Assembly: GCA_034687125.1 (NCBI GenBank)
Contig: JAQGBZ010000195.1
Location: 1 to 64,000 of the forward strand
DNA length: 64,000 bases
Reading direction: 5' to 3'
DNA from: Neelides folsomi
Lineage: Eukaryota > Arthropoda > Collembola > Neelipleona > Neelidae
Shown here: in pieces, positions 40,652 to 50,371 of the stretch
Numbering within the stretch: the stretch's first letter is position 1
Layout: every line of letters starts with the position of its first letter
Made by a program: the position numbers and the translations under genes
The notes under the pieces: generated by a model
Told to the model about the DNA's origin: nothing
The model's input: the letters and a program-made list of their open reading frames with translations, nothing else
Databases searched by the model: none

Positions 40652-41906
40652 CACAAATTGGAAAATTAATAATCGAATCCTCTGAAGTGAATGAGTTAAT
40701 TGGACTTTTTTCTCCCAAACCTATTGGCCCTATTTAATTCTGCCCAAATTTATTCTAACGGGAACTGGGGAAGATGAGCAACATACTTTTGGATAATTTA
40801 TGAGATTTTGAACCAGGGCTTCCTGTTTGAAACATTCCTCACGTATTTATATTAATGCCGAAATGTATCGTGATTCTGATTACACATTGACTCTCTGTGT
40901 CATGTCAATCAACGCCTCTAATCTCCGCTCTTCCAAAAAGTTGATAGACCTTAAGGGAAAGATATGACTTGATATTCAATCTGCTTTTCCTTAAAGAACA
41001 ACCCATCTTTTCTTCTCCTATCATATAGCCAACGTGGAGGAACCATCCTTCTCTTCCCGCAGGTCAAAATTGCCTTCAACTAAATAAGGAATTATCGGCT
41101 AATCAGCTTAGCAAATTATGACCCTTCATATTCAGACGAGCACATGGCCTTCTCCAATTTCCCATTTAAAGTGAAACTAGAACTCACTACTTTAATGTTA
41201 ATGTTAGTTAGACTCAAGTTAAATAGAACTACTTGGACTGACTTGGACTAATATTTTAACATGACGAATTATATGAATTTTCACGAGAAAAGATGATACT
41301 AATTTGTCATAAAGAAGTTTTAGCCGACCAATTGATAAACTTTTGTATAATCCATTCATGCATAACTGCATTAATTTAAGAAGTTGAATCATGCATTTGC
41401 ATTGGTATAAACAATTACGTAATTAAAGTATTTAAATAATCTTGAGCAGATAATAAATAAACATAATATCTAAAATATTGAATAATATTGTATTATTTAT
41501 GAATTTATGATTAGGCATTAAATTTAACATGTATTTAATGTTGGAATTTTTTACATTTTTTCTTGTCCATTCAAAGTCCATTTAGTCTGAGAAAGTAATA
41601 GGAGCGTTTAAAACATTTGTAGAAAATATTTATTCAATAAAAAGTTTCTCATACTTAACTCATAGTTATCTCAAATCATATGAATTTTTTAATGTTTTAC
41701 GGCGTTCATTGCAATTACGATATTACGTTAAATCATATTGTGATCTATTACAATGGGAATTATTATCATTAAGTTAGACAATAATTGTTAAAGTAAGAGG
41801 ATTAAAGATAAATTATTAAAGTATAAAATAAACAATATAAAACTATAATTATATAACAAAAATGCAATAAAGATAATATTATTTTCTATTTAATTTTAAT
41901 TAGTAA
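40652..41906. other. Spacer between AA15 genes 2 and 3
   Basis: About 1.25 kb. Moderately GC at 40.7-41.2 kb and very AT-rich beyond. No coding sequence recognised; it should contain upstream control sequence for gene 2 and the 3' UTR of gene 3. Confidence 0.7.
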
Positions 41907-43401
41907 TTAAAGCAATTTTCTTCCACTCGGTCTTGATACACTCGGTTTTCGACTTATAGAAATGTCAGCACATCCCTGCAATGAAATTTTTATATTAAGA
42001 ATCTCAACGCAATTTATTTTAAAAAGTAAAAAAACTTTTAAGACATTAATGAGTTTTTACCCTAAACGTTTCTTGTGGTCCGCAATCAAAATTAATCCCA
42101 TCATCACAAGGGTGCCAAGTATTTCCTGTCAAGCCACACATTAGCATATATGATAAAAAATTGAATATAAACGAAATTCGCAAACCAATTTGCAAGTTAT
42201 CTGTTCGATCAATTTAAGATTTACCCGTACTGAAAATTTAAAAGATTTGTGTTAATTATATTTATAGAACATTCCAAATCGTCAAAATCGTCAACTGATT
42301 AATTTAAAAATTAAAATTTTAATGTTTAAATTCAATTTAAAATATCCAAACGGTATATAGTAAAATTACATGTAATTCCACTGGAAAACACATTGAGAGC
42401 ATTGGAGTCCACTGGGGAGTCTGAACTTCAATTGGTAAAGGGTCCAATGATATCTCTCAGCATCTTTCACAATAACCTTAGGTCCGGAACCTTATGAATG
42501 GCAAAATTGAATATCAAAAGAATCCATTTCATCAAGATGATTTTATGCATGATATTTAATCAAACCGTCTGCTTGTTCCAAAAGATATTTGTCAAGGCAG
42601 GTTTGATTTGCTGGTGTGTGAGGGCTGTTGTGAGGACAAACGCGAAATTCCATGTGACCTTTGTGACTCGTTGTTAAATTGACGGCCACGTTGATAATCT
42701 AAGGACATTTATAATGTCAATCTATTGACAGCTTTATCAGCATTCCGCTAATGACGCTTAATAGTAAATAATAATCTTTTGCCAATAAACTTGTAATCCA
42801 TTAATAAACCCAACATTAATTAGATTGCAAAAACAGTTTCGTTAATATCAACGTTAAATAATGCAGATAATCACTAACAGATCCTTCAGGATAATTTCTG
42901 ACAATGATTCCTCTCCCGTATTTTCCTCCGCCTTCGTTTTCTCTCGGAGTTGGTTGATTCCACGGGTCTCCACAAATCCCGCATTTCCCTAATAAAATGT
43001 CAGAGAAGCCACCCGAGAATGACTTTGGTAAGAAATAACGAACTGTGTGAAATAAAGGAAAAACGAAACCAAACGAATAAAATCAAATGTTCTGACCTCC
43101 GTTTTGATTATGTTGAACCTAAAACAAAGTTGGAAGCTATTATTATTTATTGAAAATTTATAATATAAATGTTTATTTAATTAAAATTTGAATGGAGCCT
43201 CACAGCAACTCCTCCGCAATACAATTCGTTGTCGTCGTAGTTTACCGGAGGATCATACTTTTGAAATTCATGGAATCTCCACAGTGTGGATCTCCCCGGC
43301 GGATCGTTCAATCTCCCGTGACTGTGAACATGGCCGATTTTGAGGGAAATTACGAGAAGTGGGAATGCGAAGAACGACACTTTCAAAGCTCCTTTCTCCA
43401 T
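41907..43401 (-). CDS. AA15 lytic polysaccharide monooxygenase, gene 3 of three, with a 5-nt microexon
   Basis: Secreted copper-dependent polysaccharide monooxygenase. Exons: 43401-43204, 43118-43097, 42988-42879, 42698-42566, 42490-42370, 42229-42225, 42125-42061, 41975-41907. The sum is 723 nt, giving 240 residues. Signal peptide 1-27 ends HVHS, then His28 (HGRLNDPPGRSTLWRF). The second brace histidine is His122 in TTSHKGHMEFRVCP. The probable axial Phe217 is in CGPQETFRGCADISI. Without the 5-base exon TACGG, the reading frame cannot join VFQWNY to NTWHPCDDG. With it the protein reads WNYITGNTW, matching the W-x-Y-x-A/T-G-N-x-W motif of genes 1 and 2. The 22-base exon 2 is also very small. 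The C-terminal tail SRKPSVSRPSGRKLL is longer and more basic than in the paralogues. Confidence 0.92.
42225..42229 (-). other. Five-nucleotide microexon of AA15 gene 3
   Basis: The minus strand reads TTTTCAG|TACGG|GTAAATC, good acceptor and donor consensus around five bases. It joins the phase-2 end ...AAT TAC AT of exon 5 and the GA AAT ACT TGG start of exon 7 to give N-Y-I-T-G-N-T-W. Reading through the donor instead reaches a TAA two codons after GGT, truncating the protein before the conserved GCGPQETFR end. Confidence 0.8.
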
Positions 43402-43540
43402 CACACCAACCGTTTATTTGAGGGAAAGAAAGTAAATGGGAGAAGTGTGCTATTTGGAAAACAATGTGCAAAACAATCTGAATACAATTCTTGTGCAAAA
43501 AATGGTGATTTGGCGTAAACTGATGATGAAGAAATGATGG

Positions 43541-43548
43541 TATTTATA
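43541..43548 (-). promoter_or_regulatory. TATA box of AA15 gene 3 with initiator TCAGT
   Basis: TATAAATA on the minus strand, followed by TCAGT at 43523-43519 with its A about 27 bases downstream of the TATA start. This is an arthropod-style TATA-Inr pair. It predicts a 5' UTR of about 120 bases before the ATG at 43401. Confidence 0.65.
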
Positions 43549-44202
43549 CAAAGGAAAAGTGACGTCGGATTCATTTCCATAATAAAGGAATTTACTATGT
43601 CCCATCTGCCAAAATTGAACTTGACCTCATTACGGAGGCATACAATACATAATTGAATATTATTACTTAGAAGTATGAATATATGACTAAGGTTGGATTT
43701 AGGATGAGACAGGAAGGACCGTAATTTGCAAATTTGCAAAATATGCTCTATTAAACTATTTTCGTCAAAAGGGCTATTATTATCAATAAATAATGCACTT
43801 TTCTACCCTAAAAATAAATTTGAATTTTAGAATTAATAAAAATATACTTAAGTTAACATAACCTCTTATTAAAATTCGAAATTGTATACTCGCAATATTT
43901 TACTCGTAAAACCCTACTTTAAAATTTGGCATCACATTGTTTACTAACAACGGGATTTGTAAAACAATAGCGTAAATTGATGCAAACTCGAAATGTTAAA
44001 ATATAATAAATTAAATACTTGAATACAGAAATGCTTTGTAAATAATTATTATATTCTTTCTATATTATTATAACACTTTCAACGACAAGACAAGAATTCA
44101 TTCTATTAAATATTAATAGAATTTAGTTTAGTTTTAATAAAATTACATTTATGTAACGGACTATAAATAAATAAAACAACAATTGAACTCAAAAGCTATA
44201 AA
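43549..44202. other. Spacer between AA15 gene 3 and the OCIAD-like gene
   Basis: AT-rich, about 0.65 kb. A directly repeated ATTTGCAA pair lies at 43723-43740. Otherwise nothing seen. Confidence 0.7.
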
Positions 44203-45650
44203 TTACTCTGGCTTGTCATCCCACACATCTCCATAAATATTCCTCTTCCTTGGATCTTGAATTTGGGGAGGTTGACTTGGAGGATTTTGATAAACGGGCC
44301 TCGACATTGGTCTAAAATAAATATAATTATTGATTTTAAATTAAGAGACAATTAATTAAATATAACAAATTATCGAAATGATTTGAATTATATTTAACAA
44401 ATCGATAGAATAAATATTAAAATAACTAATGTAGGATACATCAGTTCAGTTATAAACTGGTCATTGCTCAATTACCTAGTTTCTTCTCTGGGAGGCGGAG
44501 GTCTATTACTTTTTTCAAATTCGTTCCTGTTTTGATTTCGAAGATCGTCGTAAGATGTGAAAAACTGAGGTTTTTGTGGCAAAGTGTCCTCGTTTAACAT
44601 TTGTGCAGTTGTATCGAACGCTGAATTTGAAAAACTATCATTCCCTTCCATCGGCCTTGTATCGCCAATATCGGTGTAGTTTGACTGGTACGAAGATTCT
44701 TGCTCTGGAGCATTTATCATCCCAGATGATGAAAAGGATGGGTCCAAAGTAATTCTAAAGAAATGACTGACTTTAATTTTCAAATTGAAAAATAAATTAT
44801 TATAATATCAATTTTCTTCATAATTGTACTATAAAATACAAATAAAATTTTTATGACGTAAGAAGATATTTGTAAGTTATTTATAACATTAACGTACACT
44901 TCATTAAATCCATATTTTCCTTGTCCTTTATTCTTCCTGATCATATCTGCAAGGGGGCTGTTGGGAAGTGCCAAGATTTTCTCTAGACATGTTTTGTGAT
45001 AACTAAATTTTCCTACAAAATATCCAAATCCTAATGCCATGCATATTTTCGGGGCTGCTCCCCATTTCGGAGAAGCGGTGAGAAGTCCTGTAAAATAAAT
45101 AACAGAAATTCATCTTCAGTGATTTTCAAAAATGTTAAATGAGATATAAATGTTTTACAGACAGCAAATTAACAAACAAATAATGATTTATATTTTTATA
45201 TAAAGGGAGAGCTTTACCCTTTTGAATAGCCATGTAGGTAATTCCAGCAAAAGCTGTTCCAATTGGCATAGATCGGTAAAAAAAACTTTCTCTGTTGCAT
45301 TCTTTAATGACTCTTATTTCTTCCGGTGTGAATATATATTTCGCTGGCTAAAATTAAAAAAATTAATTTAAATAAGTTCATTCTTCTTGAATATATATGA
45401 AAGATATTAGACAAAATATTTTGAAAGATGAAATAAATTATATTTTATTCATAAGAATATTTTATTTTAAAAGCTTAATGCTTTTAATATTATAAATTAA
45501 ATAATTTATACCAATAAGACTTAAAATTATAAGTTTGAAAGTAATTAATATTTGTGTTCATACCCTTTGCCCAGGTAGGCCACCTTCTCCGGGTGGTTGC
45601 TGGCCTTTTCCGCAATTAAAGGTCGACGAATCCTGTCCCGCAATACTCAT
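44203..45650 (-). CDS. OCIA domain-containing protein (OCIAD1/2-like)
   Basis: Small membrane protein of mitochondria and endosomes; animal relatives affect electron-transport assembly and signalling. Exons: 45650-45564, 45347-45218, 45087-44898, 44754-44476, 44311-44203, GT-AG and in phase, giving 264 residues (human OCIAD1 has 245). The OCIA domain starts after a short polar N-terminus with YIFTPEEIRVIKECNRESFF. It has two hydrophobic segments, MPIGTAFAGITYMAI and PKICMALGFGYFVGKFSY, and continues to TCLEKILALPNSPLADMIR. A long Ser/Asn/Pro-rich linker follows. The C-terminus NIYGDVWDD matches the KYGDxWDE ending of the family. At the exon 3 end the donor GTACGT (44897) is used rather than the overlapping GTGTAC, because only it keeps the frame into ITLDPSF. 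No TATA box is evident. Confidence 0.93.
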
Positions 45651-47700
45651 TTTCAATTAATTAAATTAAACCACCTTGATTGACTAACGATGAGAGAGAG
45701 GAGAGATGTAATTTTGTGTGAAATTGCGAATATTGGATATTACTCAAATATCCCGTTTTGATTGTGAGTGGGAAGTGGAGCCGCGAAAATCAAAGGTTTT
45801 CGGTCAATGGTTCTCTTTTACTTTATATTTTTCCTATGATCGGAGTTGAACATTGAAGTTTGAAGTTGTTACATATGCTCCAATGTTTTAAATGCAGGTA
45901 CTTCTACAGGTATATCATCCTACTCCCAGAGATTCTCTTGTCTCTGTGCATTGAATTAGATTTGGATATCATTCCCCTTTTATCTCTTATCGTATGATTG
46001 CTTTTTCTCCTCCACATTAAACATTAGAAGTGGAAATTATTTAAATCTTTAATAGCTGATATTGAATTAAAGTTTTGAATCGTTCTTAAATTTAGCCCGA
46101 GTTAAATGTTTTAAATATCAATTAAATTGCATTAGAATTTGAATTCTCGATCTTAAATAATTTATTATTTAAATTTTAAATCATTAACTTCTAAACATTT
46201 AACAACATGCTGCAATGGAAGTTTGGGTGAGGAAAACTTATTAAATATCTACATTATAATCAACATAAATGCCAAACAGTAAACTTTTCATTCATTTTCT
46301 TTATTTCAATTAAATTGGAAACCTACTTATTTGTACAATTAATATATTTAATATTGTTTTTATATTAAAAATAAAGGTAAATATACAAAATGCGAGTAAA
46401 CGTTAAAGTAAGCTCTATTTAAAGTTAATAAATTTAAATAATGGTGTAAACAATTATTTATATTTATTTATATTTTAAAAAGTATTAATTAAATCATTTA
46501 GCTAATAATTAAAATTAAATTAAAATATAGAAGTATTTTTCTTCAAAAATTTAGCGATAAGAAAGAAATAATTTTATTATTGTTTAGAATAGAATATGTA
46601 TATCCCATACATAGTTATTTGAGAATTCATATATTTTTCTAATGTTTTATGTGGAATAAAAATATGGATTGTTCGGGTTTGTATGGCCGATAAAAGTTTT
46701 TGTAGAAATCCAGCCTATATTTTCCTCTTGAACCTTTTTAGTGAATAATAGAATTGGATAATGCATTAGTTTCTGACTCTCCTGAGGGGTCATACTTTGG
46801 AAGTTGAGGGAGAATTGTGGGCCTTATGGCGCCAGGCAGGTAGACCAAAACCAAATCCTCAATAGAATCTCAAATTCTTTCCAAAATGCCTACTTTTACA
46901 TAGCCGCTATCTCCCTATCTAACTAATGGTTTTATGAAAAAGGTACCTTTGTAATAAAAGTGACTTGGTAATATCCAAAGATCCTCAGGTATTATCTTGG
47001 AGTATTCCTAAGTTCAATGTTCATAACAAGTCAGCATCACATTCATCAATATTCCTTCAAATTCCATCGGATTCATAAAAGCCAAAAAATATTTTAATCA
47101 TTTATTTATTATTTCACGAACAATTAACATTCCAAACAATCCACGCTGTACCGATACCTTTGATATCCGACTCTCATTTTAATATTCGACTCGACTACAC
47201 GTACATAAGTATATTTGAACAATTTGAATAATTCAATTCTCCATTGTTCATAGGAATTTAGGACAAAAGGACTGAAGTGTTTTTGAGATGTTAAGTAAAA
47301 AATATAACTTGTAGATATTGGCCCATGAGGGAAATTCACCTGGCAGGGTAATGAGCCAGGTCAATGTGTTTTGGCGAGGAGGAGATGAGCGAGAGAGAGA
47401 GAGAGGCCTTTGGCCTGCCAATTTCCATGAATGAAACTAAAATCTTCTTGCGAAATGCCGAATGGGTTTGTCATTATTAGCGTAACTAAGGTTGGTAAAA
47501 GGTTGGCTCTCTGCGTCAATTTAACCTTGTTTGTCTGAGTCTGGACTGGGAGATATGAATGAAAGTCGGGGAGAAAAAATGCCACCATTGGGTCTGGAGG
47601 GTTGCGGAGCAAATAGACACATTCCTATTCTCATTCCCACTCCTGACAAGCCTTGTGAGCCCAAGACATGTGCATAGGGATTAGTTCACACAAACCCACA
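45651..47700. other. AT-rich spacer upstream of the OCIAD-like gene
   Basis: The promoter of the OCIAD-like gene should lie just above 45650. The rest is very AT-rich (46.0-46.7 kb especially), with a (GA)n tract at 47391-47405. No coding sequence recognised. Confidence 0.7.
47391..47405. repeat. (GA)n microsatellite
   Basis: Seven to eight GA units ahead of the GC-rich island. Confidence 0.85.
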
Positions 47701-47858
47701 CCATACAAAGTTTAGATTCCACATGTCCCAATGGAGGAGAGGCAAATGCGGCGGCTATAGAGTCTCTACACTCTGCGGCGAAATCATATTCCTCTTGGGA
47801 TTGGAAAGGGTTGGGTGGCGGATCTCCATGACCCGTCGATTCCCGCACTTATCCCCGG

Positions 47859-48014
47859 ATGGGTTCTCCGGGTTGGGGAGGAATCGGGAGGGAGGGCGAG
47901 GAGGAGGACGAAGGTTCCCCTGGAACTCCTCGTGCTCGCCATCAAACTCCAACTTCCCTCGCCGGCCTTCTGGGGGCACATGGAAGGGGGCTTCGAGCAA
48001 ATTTCCCTATGGTG
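47859..48014 (+). CDS. Candidate first coding exon of an unrecognised gene in a GC-rich island
   Basis: The segment from about 47740 to 48060 is strikingly GC-rich compared with its AT-rich surroundings and is followed by a pyrimidine tract. An ATG at 47859 opens a frame translating to MGSPGWGGIGREGEEEDEG and then a Ser/Thr/Pro/Arg-rich stretch ending ANFPMV. There a possible donor (GTG|GTAGCT) ends it in phase 0. This phase fits the GC-rich candidate exon at 48610-48726. No domain is recognised. GC-rich DNA has few stop codons, and both other plus-strand frames and one minus frame are also open here. The frame choice is therefore weak, and the island may instead be a promoter or 5' UTR. Confidence 0.25.
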
Positions 48015-48609
48015 GTAGCTGAGGGGATGCATAGTCGGGATAGAGACAGAGTCTAGAGAGAACGTGAGGCCGAATCCTCAATCCATACAAACGAACCCTA
48101 AACTGATCTTGCATATCTCGCTGTGCTTCGCTCCCCTCGCTCTCTCTCTCTGTCTACATTCGATTGATTGGGAATCAAAGGGAATTCTGCCTTATTGCTC
48201 CTCGGACTCTCCTACCTTCACATTGACCCTCACCCAAAGTCGTTCCCACGCGGACTGGAAGTAATTTTCATTTTTACACTTTGGCCCTTAATTCAACATC
48301 CCTGATCCAAGGAGTTTGGGGAAACTGGGGGGTTTGGGGAAATTTAGGTGACCTTTCTTTGTTCTCTCAACCACATACATTGTATGGAGCTATTATAAGA
48401 AGGAGAGCCAATGTGCAAAAAAGTGTCCAAGATAAAGGAAAATGCATAAGGTTTGATTTTGCAAGCCTGACCCTGGGTTTTTGCCTATCTCTCCCCATGA
48501 GAAAAAAAGGAGCAAAGTTGTACATATTTGAAAGTGTGATTAGAAGGAATGACAAAATTCAACGTTGTGGGTTCTTTTTACTCATCTTATATATTTTTTC
48601 TATTTCCAG

Positions 48610-48726
48610 TGCTGGGAAGGGTTAGGAGCAGCGGACGGTGAAATCGCACCAGAGGACAACCACGTGCTCGACGTCATCACCCGGCCCGTCACCTTCCCAC
48701 CGGCCCGGTCAAACCCGGCAGAAAAG
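48610..48726 (+). CDS. Candidate GC-rich internal exon of an unrecognised gene
   Basis: The stretch sits between a strong acceptor (TATTTCCAG, AG at 48608-48609) and a strong donor (AAG|GTGAGT, GT at 48727). It is 117 bases, 39 codons in phase 0, and open in only one frame across its length. It is much more GC-rich than its flanks, especially at third positions. The translation starts CWEGLGAADGEIAPEDNH and ends SNPAEK. I do not recognise the family. The composition change coinciding with the splice sites is the main support. Partner exons downstream were not established; windows such as 49322-49427 (KSSRLEMYNLSEVDG) and 50799-50858 (WRTRLEANEQIAHSW) are open but need not belong to it. Confidence 0.4.
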
Positions 48727-50347
48727 GTGAGTTTTGCGAAGTTCATATGTCATTATGTTTCTTTATATATTTTAGCTATTTTCCTCAAAGGGATGAAACA
48801 GACATTTAAAGAACACGTCAAGTTCAATGGCCACTTGTTGCTCCTCGGAATTTCCGCGAAATGTTATGAATTCCTTTTGGTTGTCGCTTGAACAGCGGAT
48901 TTGGATTTGTGTCTCTTTGCTCTTATCGAATTATTTTGAATATGGAAGATGGAAAAGGAAATCCGGTGGAAAATGTGGATCCACACTGAGAGTCACACTT
49001 GAATGATTTCACATTGTTTCCCATTGACAAATTTATCATATGTGAGAAATGGAATGTCAAAGAGGTCAAATGAGTTTTTCCCCATACATATGTAAAGCTT
49101 GAGTTTTATCCGACGATAAGACGTATCGAATATCAAAAGATTTATATCTTGGAAATATTTATATGTAAATTAAACTTTTATCTTTTAATGCATTGAACGA
49201 CCTCAGAGATATTTGTAATACATAATCCCATGCACCGTCGACGTGGCGCAGTTCCATATGATGAAGGGCCCTTAAGTCGTTTGGTTATTCCTATTATTTT
49301 AATACGGAGGTTCCTAATTGCAGAAAGAGCTCTCGTTTGGAAATGTATAATTTGAGTGAAGTGGACGGGAGAGTCGATTTGGGCCTGGTGGTGAAGGATT
49401 TTTTGTCCCTTGAGGGGCCCTTGAGAAGGGTGAGTTTCGGCCTTTTACATGTCTTAAGGGTAAATTCCAGAGGAGTAATGGAACATTGGACCTTGAGGAA
49501 AGAAAATCCATGGTTCTGATGTAGCCAGTGCTCAACACTTCATCACCCTTAAAATCCATTCCTTAATTTAAAACACTTTCAAAAATAAAATGACCTTTAA
49601 GGGTCGCAAGCGGAGAATGAATGGACAATTCCAAAGAGGGGAGTTGTAGGGACAAGAGAACATTTTGAAATCTGACAAATTCGGGTTAGTTTCCAAATCC
49701 GGGAATCTTTTGATTCAAAATGGTGTTTAACCTTGAATGGAGCGGGCTGATTAGAAATTCAAGATCAAATACCATTTCTAAAAATTGGCAAAATGTCGGG
49801 TTTCAAACGCTCCAGAGGAATTACAAGGAGCGGGGAACAATTTGTGGCGGTTGTCAACTTGAAATTATTTTGTTAATTGAATTTAAATATAATATAAAGG
49901 ATTTAATTGAATCCAACATGGCCGCCATCTCTATGTTCAGCATATGCATTGCATAACACATCCCGGGTTTTGTGTACATTATGGTGGGAAAGAGGAAATT
50001 CAATCGGATTTCTTCTTCGCATTCCCTTCATTAAACTTAGGTGAACATGGTTAAATGTTCAAAGTGAGGAATTTGACTCTCCTTGACTTGTAAATTAATT
50101 TAATAAAAAGAGGAGAGGGCGAAGATGGCCACAATGGATCTCCTAGCATGGAAACTTGAAACATATGGTGAGTTTTTGCGAATCTCCTCAGGTCCTTCTG
50201 GCTATTCTCAATACATTACCTGGCGTTTACCATCATCCAATCATTTCCCACTCTTTGCATGAACTCATTTAAAGGGAGTTTAAAGGTCATGGGATTCAAA
50301 TCAATTGTGCCTTTTTCAATCATTTTCAATTCTATAAGATTTGGAAT
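48727..50347. other. Non-coding or intronic stretch after the GC-rich exon
   Basis: No recognisable gene. One further open window with splice-like ends is at 49322-49427 on the plus strand. It is not in phase with the candidate exon at 48610-48726 and is not called as coding. Confidence 0.5.
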
Positions 50348-50371
50348 AATTTGCAAAAATTTTTGCAAATT
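50348..50371. repeat. Perfect 24-bp palindrome
   Basis: The half-site AATTTGCAAAAA is followed immediately by its exact reverse complement, with no spacer. It may be a symmetric protein-binding site or a chance AT-rich palindrome. Confidence 0.9.

Noticed and set aside
43192-43518. 108-codon plus-strand ORF across AA15 gene 3 exon 1
   Set aside because: It is the antisense shadow of a clear AA15 exon and has no motif of its own.
47755-48000. Minus-strand ORF across the GC-rich island
   Set aside because: GC-rich DNA is open in several frames. The plus strand was preferred only because its phase agrees with the exon at 48610; neither is firm.
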